Source of the DNA: a virus
Reading direction: 5' to 3' (one strand)
Virus record (IMG/VR): IMGVR_UViG_3300046171_000068
Coordinates: 1-64,000 of that record
DNA: 64,000 nucleotides
Notes under the pieces: generated by a model
What the model was told of the DNA's origin: nothing
Database searches by the model: none
Seen by the model: only the letters and a program-made list of their open reading frames with translations
Shown: positions 24,978 through 32,516 of the stretch, piece by piece
How positions within the stretch are numbered: the first letter of the stretch is position 1
How the letters are laid out: each line of letters starts with the position of its first letter
Made by a program: the position numbers and the translations under genes

Positions 24978-25721
24978 CAAGTACAATTATATATAAAGGG
25001 CCTAGTTTGATAGATAATAAACCTATAGTTGTTATATATCAGCCGCAAGGACGAAACCCTAAAATTGGTGATATGGCACAAACTTGGATTATTAGAAGTG
25101 ACATTGACCCGATAACCGCAAACCGCACGGGCCAAGATTATTCTATTTGCGGAAATTGCCCACATAAAGGAATAGTTGACCCGCAAAAGAAAAAAGGAAT
25201 GGCTCCAGAGCGTTCATGTTATGTCAATCCAATGGCACCGCTTTCAGTTTATAAAGCTTATAAGAAGGGGAATTATAAAAAGCTCAATTATGGCAGTAAC
25301 TTGCACCCGCTGGCAATGCTGGGGGCTGGCCAGGATATCCGCCTAGGCTCTTATGGTGACCCTGCAGCCGTTCCCGCTAAGGTATGGGAAGGCCTTCTAA
25401 GGTTCGCAAAATCTCACACGGGCTACACTCACCAGGCAAATATAAAAACATCTTCATATGATTACATTAAAAATATATTAATGACATCATGCGAAACACT
25501 AGAGCAAGCCCGCAAGGCGTGGGATAAAGGCCTAAGAACCTTTAGAACCATTCTAGATATATCAGAAATATCAGATAATGAAAAAACTATGCCCCGCAAC
25601 GCTTGAAGGCTCAAAAACAACCTGCGAAAAGTGTAATAAATGCAATGGGGATAATACCTTCAAATCTATTGCCATAGTAGTCCACGGAAACGGGGCAAAA
25701 TACGCAAGGGGGCAAGCATGA
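24974..25721 (+). CDS. Cysteine-rich conserved phage protein, frameshifted, ~248 aa (unit A)
   Basis: Conserved features are an ICGNCPHKG motif, GMAPERSCYV, the basic helix YKAYKKGNYKKLNYG, a GSYGDPAAVPAKVWEGL segment, and a C-terminal CEKCNKC pair that could complete a metal site. The frame breaks at 25579-25584, where six A replace the five needed for ...EKLCPATLEG. After removal of one A the gene reads on to TGA 25719-25721, as the intact unit B gene does (62652-63398). The function is not recognised; a zinc-binding early protein is likely. Confidence 0.7.
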
Positions 25722-25724
25722 CAA

Positions 25725-25787
25725 ATGATTGATATTATATATATGTTACTAGTTATATTATTTATGATATTTCTAGCTACTGATTAA
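25725..25787 (+). CDS. Tiny membrane peptide, 20 aa (unit A)
   Basis: MIDIIYMLLVILFMIFLATD is a pure membrane helix with acidic ends. It lies after the ribosome-binding-like stretch AAGGGGGCAAGCAT that unit B keeps before its own 18-residue hydrophobic peptide at 63529. The sequences differ but length, position and hydrophobicity are the same. This suggests selection for a membrane micro-peptide; expression is unproven. Confidence 0.45.
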   Translation: MIDIIYMLLVILFMIFLATD

Positions 25788-25804
25788 AAAATATATAAAA
25801 ATAA

Positions 25805-25830
25805 ATGTTTTTTTTATAAAAAGTATGGTA
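25805..25830 (+). promoter_or_regulatory. Promoter-like element ATGTTT-N13-TATGGTA (unit A)
   Basis: It belongs to the recurring TTGNNT-N12-14-TATGNTA family in this segment and is preceded by ATATAAAAATAA. It stands just before a short frame and the degenerate gene at 25885. Confidence 0.4.
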
Positions 25831-25884
25831 CTTTAATTATATGAAAACAAACAAAAAGGAAAACAAATTGAAGGAGGCAAGACA

Positions 25885-26025
25885 ATAAAGACCAATAAAT
25901 TAATAGCTAAAAGGTAGATAGTTGTTAGAGATGGTTGGTTATTCTTAGCCCTTGAAAGCCAACAAAACCTGTTCCAAGATGGCTATGTATGGAGGAAAAC
26001 TAACACTTATCTGCCAAGAGTATAA
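25885..26025 (+). pseudogene. Degenerate small gene, ~46 codons (unit A)
   Basis: Eight bases after AAGGAGG a frame begins with ATA instead of ATG, meets an in-frame TAG at codon 11 and then stays open to 26025. The later part reads like a real protein (VVRDGWLFLALESQQNLFQ, then KTNTYLPRV). No equivalent exists in unit B. It could be a decayed gene or a gene with one or two base errors. Confidence 0.4.
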
Positions 26026-26033
26026 AGTAAATT

Positions 26034-26059
26034 AGCCCGCACAAAATAGCGGGCTTTTT
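26034..26059 (+). terminator. Strong intrinsic terminator (unit A)
   Basis: AGCCCGC and GCGGGCT pair fully over seven bases around an eight-base loop and run into TTTTT. The stem is unchanged in unit B (63599-63624), while the loop differs (ACAAAATA against TGAAATAT). This is what a selected hairpin should show. Confidence 0.85.
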
Positions 26060-26286
26060 AGTGCCTATCTATATTAGAATCTACTAATATTCTTATACAA
26101 GTAAAATAAAAATCTGATGGCGGGGAAAAGTCCTAAATGCCTTATTCTATATACACATATACTACTATAGTAAGCAGAAATAGCCTTTTTTGAGGGTTTT
26201 ACAAATCACACGCACACAATACTAGATAAGGAATAGACGTTCCTAATAGCACACACACACGCCTTTTTTAGCCAATTCAGTACATT
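26056..26286. other. Conserved non-coding block (unit A)
   Basis: About 230 bases without a credible gene differ from unit B (63621-63851) at only about half a dozen sites, closer than many coding genes here. It contains a TCTGATGGCGGGGAAAAGTCC stretch, AGGAATAGACGTTCCT (dyad AGGAA/TTCCT), a CACACGCACACAA tract and two T6 runs. Candidate replication origin or packaging signal. Confidence 0.5.
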
Positions 26287-26489
26287 ACCATATACTAATA
26301 TAGCCCTTAGAATAACAATCATAAAAATAAATAAAATACAATCTTGTTTTTTGTATATATTTATGCTAGCCTTCTATTAGTATATTAGGAACTACTAATA
26401 TTATAATATAAGCACATACTAATATTCCCTTCCATTTCCAAGATGGGCTCCCTTCCCTTCATAGGATAGGGGGAAAGAAAAAAAAGATG
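26287..26489. other. Variable gene-free region (unit A)
   Basis: It holds TTGTTT-N12-TATGCTA (26344-26368), the inverted repeat ATTAGTA/TACTAAT (about 26385-26407) and pyrimidine tracts (CCCTTCC). Unit B has only about 55 bases here, so roughly 150 bases including one repeat-plus-promoter set were gained or lost. Confidence 0.45.
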
Positions 26490-26565
26490 CTGGTTAAGGA
26501 ATATTAACACCCGCTAATATTAGTTTATTAGTATATTCAGATATACTTATATATAAAAATAGATG

Positions 26566-26593
26566 TTGACATAACCTTATCCTGTCATATAAT
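26566..26593 (+). promoter_or_regulatory. Consensus sigma-70 promoter followed by G-tract (unit A)
   Basis: A perfect TTGACA (26566-26571), a 16-base spacer and a perfect TATAAT (26588-26593). The G-rich run GGTGGGCGGGCGGG (26595-26608) starts one base later and covers the expected transcription start. The palindromic CTAATATTAG repeat and a TATATAAAAATA stretch lie upstream. Confidence 0.8.
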
Positions 26594-26608
26594 AGGTGGG
26601 CGGGCGGG

Positions 26609-26747
26609 ATAATAGATATATATATATAATAGATATATATCTATATATACGCACACACAATATATATTAAAATAAATACTTGTTATTAATATTATTATTT
26701 GTTATTGTATATACATACCAGCAATAAAGCTGGTGGAGAAAAACAAA
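26609..26747 (+). promoter_or_regulatory. Long AT-rich 5' leader with SD-adjacent hairpin (unit A)
   Basis: After the G-tract come alternating TA repeats and then a hairpin ACCAGC/GCTGGT (26717-26734, six pairs, loop AATAAA). The SD GGAG (26735-26738) directly abuts the stem. The hairpin could limit or tune ribosome access to the ATG at 26748. No gene is seen in the leader. Confidence 0.45.
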
Positions 26748-27173
26748 ATGAACCACAAAATAAAAAACTTTCTTACATTCGGACTATATGACAGATTAGT
26801 CAAAGCTGAATGTGAGGTTATAAATCTTAAAAGTAAAATAAGCGACTTGGACATTCAATCTACAGTTGAAGACATAATACGCAATGATGGCATAGTTGAT
26901 GATGAAATCAGAAACAACTTTAGTCCTAGTGATTATGATTTAGTAACAACTGATGATTATGACTTTGACACCTTCATGAATGATGATGAAGTGGCTAGAG
27001 TTGTTGAAAATGAAATGGAAGATTACAGAGAAAAAATCGACCAAGATATCAGAGACAACATCAGTGAAATGCAAGGACGTTTCATCAAGGACACAGTCAA
27101 GGAGATATGTACTGAAATGCTAGTTGATTGGTGTACCAGGACTGCAGAGGCGGCAAACAAAAACAAGGAGTAA
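26748..27173 (+). CDS. Acidic helical early protein, 141 aa (unit A)
   Basis: A short amphipathic N-terminus (KIKNFLTFGLYDRLV) precedes a helical, strongly acidic middle (SPSDYDLVTTDDYDFDTFMNDDEV) and a C-terminus with two Cys. ATG 26748 follows GGAG by nine bases. Its strong promoter with an unusual leader suggests early, high expression. DNA mimicry is conceivable from the charge, but nothing specific is recognised. Confidence 0.6.
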   Translation: MNHKIKNFLTFGLYDRLVKAECEVINLKSKISDLDIQSTVEDIIRNDGIVDDEIRNNFSPSDYDLVTTDDYDFDTFMNDDEVARVVENEMEDYREKIDQDIRDNISEMQGRFIKDTVKEICTEMLVDWCTRTAEAANKNKE

Positions 27174-27188
27174 TTTTCTCCATCACCC

Positions 27189-27209
27189 GAGCATGTGACT
27201 AAACTGCTC
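27189..27209 (+). promoter_or_regulatory. Hairpin GAGCA/TGCTC with 11-base loop
   Basis: It lies 15 bases after the stop of the acidic protein. The loop TGTGACTAAAC agrees with the loop of a second hairpin at 27805-27827 at eight of eleven positions, although the stems differ in sequence. It could be a terminator, a processing site or a protein-binding RNA element. Confidence 0.4.
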
Positions 27210-27483
27210 AATACTCCCTCCCTCCCTTCAAATAAATAAAAAAAAACAAAACAAAATATCTTATTCTCACGCCCAACTATATTAGTATATTCTGATATTC
27301 TTATCTTCAATATATATAAAAATAATTCTTGACATATTATTGACTAGGATTTATCATAGGTGGGTGGGTGGGACAAAATCCCACTGATATTATCTACATA
27401 TATTCATTTATAAATAATATTGACTTTTATATATAAAATATGCTATGGTGGTGGTGTACAAACAAACAAAGGAGAAAAACAAT
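27210..27483 (+). promoter_or_regulatory. Gene-free region with two stacked promoters and G-tract
   Basis: A pyrimidine tract CTCCCTCCCTCCC and an ATTAGTATATTC repeat come first. Then a promoter TTGACA (27329-27334), 17 bases, TATCAT (27352-27357), followed at once by GGTGGGTGGGTGGG (27359-27372). Further on is TTGACT-N13-TATGCTA (27420-27445). The arrangement copies the one at 26566. SD GGAG lies before the ATG at 27484. Confidence 0.65.
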
Positions 27484-27726
27484 ATGACACATACAATAAT
27501 CGAACCAATGGGTGCTAAACTTAGCTTATTGAAAGCTGGTCTTAAAATGTATCTCAGTGGCTCTAAATTGAGATTAACCAGGACAATGACACCTAAAGCT
27601 ATACTTAACCAAGTAGGCTCAATAACAGGTAAAGAATACAAGCTTAGTAAGAACCAGGCACAGATAGCATTGGCTGATTTACAAGAACTTGTAGAGTTGT
27701 ACAAAAGCAAAGGTTATTCAGTTTAG
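27484..27726 (+). CDS. Small basic early protein, 80 aa (unit A)
   Basis: Basic N-terminal half (GAKLSLLKAGLKMYLSGSKLRL) and a helical end (QIALADLQELVELYKSKG). The ATG at 27484 follows AAAGGAG; the longer in-frame version beginning at 27445 would start inside the promoter. The family is not recognised. It is followed after eight bases by a tiny membrane peptide. Confidence 0.6.
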   Translation: MTHTIIEPMGAKLSLLKAGLKMYLSGSKLRLTRTMTPKAILNQVGSITGKEYKLSKNQAQIALADLQELVELYKSKGYSV

Positions 27727-27734
27727 GAGTTAAT

Positions 27735-27794
27735 ATGCAATACATAACATTAATAATATTATGGACAGCTATTTGGTACATAGCTATCTTATAA
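27735..27794 (+). CDS. Tiny membrane peptide, 19 aa (unit A)
   Basis: MQYITLIILWTAIWYIAIL is one hydrophobic helix. Its SD (AGGAG) is six bases from the ATG, and a hairpin follows 10 bases after the stop. It is the third operon in this segment that ends with such a peptide. The equivalent part of unit B is outside the window. Confidence 0.5.
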   Translation: MQYITLIILWTAIWYIAIL

Positions 27795-27804
27795 ACCAGG
27801 CACC

Positions 27805-27827
27805 TAGGCAAGTGGATAAACTGCCTA
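27805..27827 (+). promoter_or_regulatory. Hairpin TAGGCA/TGCCTA with 11-base loop
   Basis: Six-pair stem, loop AGTGGATAAAC, placed 10 bases after the 19-residue peptide. The loop resembles that of the hairpin at 27189-27209. No T run follows, so it is not a classical terminator. Confidence 0.4.
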
Positions 27828-28023
27828 ACGTTCTAATATTATAATATTCTAATATTCCTGCTCCGCAGTAAACCATCTCGGCCCTGCGGGCCTCGACCCC
27901 CCATGACGTGTGTCCGCATATATATATATTCTCTCCACACAGCGGAGGGGAAATATGTTCTATACTAACACTACTTACTGACACTCATATAGCTAAAAAA
28001 AATTTGAAAAACACAACATATAG
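27828..28023. other. GC-rich island and leader upstream of large terminase
   Basis: CTAATATT repeats come first, then about 60 GC-rich bases, out of character with the AT-rich surroundings. The island contains GGCCC-TGC-GGGCC (about 27874-27886) and CTCCGC (about 27861), whose complement GCGGAG lies at about 27942. No gene is seen. A packaging (pac/cos) site just before the terminase gene is one possibility; a transcript-end structure is another. Confidence 0.4.
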
Positions 28024-28051
28024 TTGCAAAAAGAAAAAAAATCACTATACT
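28024..28051 (+). promoter_or_regulatory. Late promoter for the head module
   Basis: TTGCAA, 16 bases, TATACT, ending 15 bases before the large terminase ATG. It is the only good promoter seen before the chain of head genes, which then run with short gaps or overlaps. Confidence 0.6.
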
Positions 28052-28066
28052 TAGTGGTGGATAACT

Positions 28067-29491
28067 ATGTCTACTGAAACTCAAAGAATAGAAGAGATAC
28101 TATCCACCCTTAAAAAGCGTCAAGAGACTAATCGTCTTAACTACTATCAGCCCTATAGATTTCAGCTTGATTTTCATGAAGCAGGTAAGCAGGCCAATCA
28201 AAGATTATTGATGGCGGCCAACAGGGTTGGCAAATCATTTGTAGGCGCTATGGAGATGTCTATTCATCTCACAGGAGAATATCCTGAATGGTGGAAGGGA
28301 AAAAAATTTAAAGAGCCTATTAAGGCTTGGGTTTGTGGTGCGAGTAATGAAACCACAAGAGACATATGCCAAAAAGAATTGTTCGGGCAACCCGACAACC
28401 CAAGAGACAGGGGAAAAGGTTCCATCCCTAAACATCTCATTGGTGAAACTACAAGGAAACCTGGAGTACCAAATGCACACTCGTCAGTCCTTGTTAAACA
28501 TAAAAGCGGTGGGTGGTCGAGAGTTGCCTTTAAGGCCTATGAAATGGGTGCTGAAAAATTTATGGGGGAGAGTATTGATTTAGTATGGCTAGACGAAGAA
28601 CCACCACAAGACATATATTCGCAGTGTATTACAAGAACATTAGACAGGCGTGGACAAGTTTATTTAACATTCACACCCGAATCGGGAATGACAGAAGTCG
28701 TACAGAACTTTACAAGCGATTTAAAGCCAGCTCAGGCCCTAATCACTGCAGGCTGGAATGATGCAGACCATCTAACAGAAGATATGAAAGAGCAGATATT
28801 AAGTGCTCTACCACCTCATGAAAGAGAAATGAGGTCTAAAGGGATACCTATGGTAGGGTCAGGCTTAGTATTTCCAGTATTAGAAGATAATTTGGCCTGT
28901 GAGCCCTTTACCATACCCCCTCATTTTAGTCGTATTGCAGGCCTCGATTTTGGATATGACCATCCTACAGCAGTTGTATGGATAGCATGGGATAGAGATG
29001 AAGATATTGTGTACGTTTATGATGTCTACAAGATGTCGAAACAAACACCTGACTATCATGCCAGTCATATCAATGAGCGTGAGGGAAGTCATTACATACC
29101 GATTGTATGGCCACATGATGGATACCAGCATGATAAAGGAAGCGGTATAACACTAGCAGAACAATACAGAACGGCACATGTCAACATGTTGCCATTTCAC
29201 TTTGAGAACCCACCTGCATTAGGTGAGAAGAAAGGGGGTAATAGTGTTGAGGCTGGAATCATGGACATGCTGACTCGTATGGAATCAGGCAAGTTTAAAG
29301 TATTTAATACTTGTACTGAATGGTTTCAAGAATACAGATTGTATCATCGTAAAGATGGCAAGATAGTAAAGATTAAAGATGACTTGATGTCAGCAACACG
29401 TTATGCTGCAATGAGTCTAAGACACAGTACAACAGAGACATCTAAGTGGAATAGTAAAGGTAGACTAGGCCCAGATGTAGCGATAGTTTAG
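28067..29491 (+). CDS. terL: Terminase large subunit, 474 aa
   Basis: ATPase part: Walker A AANRVGKS (about residues 49-56) and Walker B LVWLDEEPP (about 170-178). Nuclease part: first acidic motif GLDFGYDHPT (about 291-300), then further acidic residues in the C-terminal third, ending before MSATRYAAMSLR. This is the motor that cuts concatemers and drives DNA into the procapsid. Length is typical for P22/T4-like large terminases. The small subunit is not adjacent but at 17761. Confidence 0.92.
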   Translation: MSTETQRIEEILSTLKKRQETNRLNYYQPYRFQLDFHEAGKQANQRLLMAANRVGKSFVGAMEMSIHLTGEYPEWWKGKKFKEPIKAWVCGASNETTRDICQKELFGQPDNPRDRGKGSIPKHLIGETTRKPGVPNAHSSVLVKHKSGGWSRVAFKAYEMGAEKFMGESIDLVWLDEEPPQDIYSQCITRTLDRRGQVYLTFTPESGMTEVVQNFTSDLKPAQALITAGWNDADHLTEDMKEQILSALPPHEREMRSKGIPMVGSGLVFPVLEDNLACEPFTIPPHFSRIAGLDFGYDHPTAVVWIAWDRDEDIVYVYDVYKMSKQTPDYHASHINEREGSHYIPIVWPHDGYQHDKGSGITLAEQYRTAHVNMLPFHFENPPALGEKKGGNSVEAGIMDMLTRMESGKFKVFNTCTEWFQEYRLYHRKDGKIVKIKDDLMSATRYAAMSLRHSTTETSKWNSKGRLGPDVAIV

Positions 29492-29500
29492 GAGATAAAA

Positions 29501-29722
29501 ATGCCAGGACCATTACTAGGATTAGCAGCTAGAAAAACATTAAAAAAAGCAGCTAAAGAAGTAGGAGAAACATTAGGTGGTATAGGATTAGGTACAGCAG
29601 GACTTTTTGGGGCTTCAGAGATTATCGGCAGAGATATGGAGAAAAAAGCTCGTAAAAAGCTAATGAAAGAGGGTGGTTCTGCAGCTAGAAAACTAAAACA
29701 AAGGTTTAAAAACGCAAAATAA
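29501..29722 (+). CDS. Small basic amphipathic protein, 73 aa
   Basis: A glycine-rich hydrophobic centre (LGGIGLGTAGLFGASEIIG) is flanked by lysine/arginine helices. It could be membrane- or DNA-interacting. An SD AGGAG precedes it. It sits between large terminase and portal, overlapping the next gene by one base. The family is not recognised. Confidence 0.6.
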   Translation: MPGPLLGLAARKTLKKAAKEVGETLGGIGLGTAGLFGASEIIGRDMEKKARKKLMKEGGSAARKLKQRFKNAK

Positions 29723-29889
29723 TGGCTAACTTAATCGCATCACCTACTCAAATGGCTTACAAACTACAAGAAGTAGAAAATAAGCTAGAAGAACTTGACT
29801 TAAAGATAATGAAACTACAAGCTGTGGCTGAAGCACAACTTGAAACACTAAAGGCAAAGAATGGCAAAAAAACCAAGAAAAATGACTAA
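29722..29889 (+). CDS. Short coiled-coil protein, 55 aa
   Basis: It starts at the TAATG overlap and overlaps the portal start by 29 bases. A heptad-like helix (YKLQEVENKLEELDLKIMKL) and a lysine-rich tail are visible. Genes of this kind often sit before portal genes in marine podoviruses. The role is unknown. Confidence 0.6.
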   Translation: MANLIASPTQMAYKLQEVENKLEELDLKIMKLQAVAEAQLETLKAKNGKKTKKND

Positions 29890-31914
29890 AGACGAATTAG
29901 TCGCACAACTTAACTCTGAGATATCAGGAGCTACTGGTTACGCAAATACAGAACTCTCTAATCAAAGAGAAGATGCCATGAAATATTATCTTGGTGAACC
30001 ATTCGGAAATGAGATAGATGGACGTTCAGAAATCGTTACAACCGATGTAAGAGACACAATCGAATACATTATGCCATCATTGATGCGTATTTTTACTACA
30101 CATAACAACACAGCAGAATTCGAGCCACAAGGTCCAGAAGACGTTGAAATGGCACAACAAGCTACTGACTACTGCAACTATGTATTTAATCGCCAAAATA
30201 ACGGGTTTAAGGTCCTTTATGATGTATTTAAAGATGCATTGATATCTAAAACAGGCGTAATTAAACATTATTGGGAAGAAAGAAAAGAAGTCCTGACAGA
30301 GACATACACAAATCTAACTGAAATAGAATATCAATCTATTCTAGCTAATGATGATATGGAAATCATTGAGCACACAGAATCAATAGTACAAAAAGCAGTT
30401 ACTGATGATTATGGAACATTAGTCAGCCCTGAAGTTATAGAACATGATGTTAAGGTTAAATGTTATAAAGATTACGGACAAGTAAAAGTAGTTGCTGTAC
30501 CACCTGAAGAATTTTTAGTTTCACGCAGAGCATCATCATTAGAAGATGCAGACTTTGTCTGTCATAGGGTTAAAAAATCTGTAAGTGATTTAATCGCTGA
30601 AGGATATGACCCCGCCATCGTCAATGAGATACCTAGCTATGCTAATTCAGAGGCAGAACTTAATGAAGAACGATTAGCAAGATTTAGCTATGATGATGAC
30701 TCAGTACCACCATCTGAGGGTGAAGGACCAAACAAAAAGGTTTGGATTGATGAATGTTATATGCGTATTGATTACGATAACGATGGTATAGCAGAACTCA
30801 GAAAGATTACTAAAGGTGGACAATACATCTTAGATAACGAAGAGATTGATATGATTCCTTTCTCTGCTATCTGTCCATTACCTATTCCACATAAATTCTA
30901 TGGCATGTCTATTGCCGATACAGTCAAAGATATTCAACTCATTAAGTCAACAATTATGCGTAACCTGTTAGATAACATGTATCTAACCAATAACGCACGC
31001 TATGCTGTTATGGCTGGCCAAGTAGAACTAGATGATTTATTAACATCGAGACCAGGCGGTATTGTTAGAATGAGAGCACCAGGTGCTGTTACAGCTTTAC
31101 CTACACCACAAATCCAACCTTATGCGTTCCAAATGGTTCAATACCTAGATGGAATTAGAGAAGAAAGAAGTGGTGTATCTAAAATGACACAAGGTCTCAA
31201 TCCTGATGTATTAACTTCACATGTGACATCAGGTGCAGTTTCAGCAGCAACAGAGTCTGCAATGCAACGTGTAGAGTTAATAGCTCGTATATTTGCAGAA
31301 ACAGGTGTTAAAGATTTATTTAGAAACATATACGCACTCGTACAAAGATACGAAGATAGAAAAAAGTATTCTATCTCAATGGTAAATTTGTACCGATTGA
31401 TGTATCAAGATGGAAAGATAAACTTAACTGTACTGTCAATGTAGGTATTGGTAGTGGTTCGCAACAATCTAAAACGCAAACAATGTCTTCTATTATGACT
31501 TTACTAGGTACAGTAGTACAACAAGGCGGTATGGGTAGTTTAGTTACACCTAAGAATTTATATAATGCTATTAGCGAATTTATTGCACAATCAGGATATA
31601 AAAATACAGACCAATTTATATCTAATCCTGAAATGATGCCACCACCTCCTCCTCCTGAGCCAACTCTAGAAGAAAAGGTTGCAGCACAAAAAGCACAAGT
31701 AGAATTACAAAAATTACAATTACAAGCTAAAGAACTAGAGATTGAAACACAACTTAAATCTCAAGAGTTACAACTTAAACAAGAAGAAGCTGCAATTGAT
31801 TTAGCTTTAAAACAACAAGATTTAAAAATTAAGAAATCTCAATTAGAACTTAACGAAGCGGAACTTGCTCTAGAAGCAGTACAAGGAAGACCTGTAGGTA
31901 TAGGGCCAAGATAA
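29861..31914 (+). CDS. Portal protein, P22-like, frameshifted near 31378, ~684 aa
   Basis: The N-terminal part (REDAMKYYLGEPFGNEIDGRS, then DTIEYIMPSLMRIF) and the middle (IPFSAICPLPIPHKFYGMSI ... TIMRNLLDNMYLTNNARYAV) follow the P22-type portal pattern. After residue ~505 the frame changes. The next frame reads KFVPIDVSRWKDKLNCTVNVG, then an SQQSKTQTM segment, and continues to a Gln/Glu-rich coiled coil ending GIGPR. Joined, this gives about 684 residues, near the P22 portal length. The interval has one base too few for a continuous frame. A sequencing error is the likely cause. Confidence 0.85.
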
Positions 31915-32072
31915 TGGCTTATCCTAAGACTTCAGGTTATGGTAAATTACAAAGGCGTAAGTTAATTTCTAAAAAGATTAAAGTATTAAAAAAAGAAGGG
32001 AAGCCACAGAAACAAGCAGTAGCAACTGCTTTATCTATGTACCCTAAAAAGAAAAGGTTACCGCTAGCATGA
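31914..32072 (+). CDS. Small basic protein, 52 aa
   Basis: It starts at the portal stop (TAATG). The sequence has a lysine/arginine-rich front and the helix KKEGKPQKQAVATALSMYP, a pattern seen in very small DUF6496-like phage proteins. First of a row of basic micro-genes between portal and scaffold. Confidence 0.6.
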   Translation: MAYPKTSGYGKLQRRKLISKKIKVLKKEGKPQKQAVATALSMYPKKKRLPLA

Positions 32073-32294
32073 ACGATAAGGATATCAATACAGAATTAGA
32101 ATTGCTTAAAAAAGATGTGACATCTGATTAAGACAAATCATTTAGCACATATTGCATCAGATATAGATGATTTAAAAGACGATATGAAAGATGTTAAAAT
32201 TGAGGTGTTTAGATTTAAATACGTAGCTTATGGAGCTATTGTTGTTTTTGTCTTAATGAGTGATAAATTTACAGAGATATTGAGGTTATTATAA
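32069..32294 (+). CDS. XhlA/holin-like small membrane protein, frameshifted
   Basis: The first 20 codons read MNDKDINTELELLKKDVTSD and stop. In the next frame a matching continuation reads HLAHIASDIDDLKDDMKDVK, then a membrane helix YVAYGAIVVFVLM and a short charged end. A coiled coil followed by a C-terminal membrane helix is the XhlA-like layout. The interval has one surplus base, probably near 32125. Ends are set by ATGA and TAATG overlaps with the neighbours. Confidence 0.6.
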
Positions 32295-32374
32295 TGCCAA
32301 AAGGACCAGGAACATACGGAAAGAAACGTGGTAGACCACCAATGAAAAAAAAGAAGAAGTGTTATGGCAAGTAA
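32294..32374 (+). CDS. AT-hook micro-protein, 26 aa
   Basis: MPKGPGTYGKKRGRPPMKKK contains the AT-hook core KRGRPP, which binds the minor groove of AT-rich DNA, followed by lysines. Both ends overlap neighbouring genes. Very short proteins of this type are frequent near phage head genes. Confidence 0.6.
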   Translation: MPKGPGTYGKKRGRPPMKKKKKCYGK

Positions 32375-32516
32375 AGGGCTATATCACAACATAAATAAAC
32401 GTAAGAAAGCAGGTACTAGTAGACCTAAATCTAAATCTACTATAAGTGCTAAAGCTTATGCGAATATGAAAGCAGGATTTCCAAAATCAAAAAGCAAAAA
32501 AAAGAAGAAGGCATAG
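32364..32516 (+). CDS. Lysine-rich micro-protein, 50 aa
   Basis: It begins MASKGLYHNINKRKKAGTS, a recurrent opening of small phage proteins, and ends in a lysine run. It overlaps the AT-hook gene by 11 bases. The A8 run at its end could hide a frameshift that joins it to the open frame at 32513-32662. Confidence 0.55.
   Translation: MASKGLYHNINKRKKAGTSRPKSKSTISAKAYANMKAGFPKSKSKKKKKA

Noticed and set aside
26609-26700. Alternating TA stretch as a separate regulatory RNA
   Set aside because: Mostly low-complexity TA repeats that can fold in many ways; only the hairpin next to the ribosome-binding site is specific enough to report.
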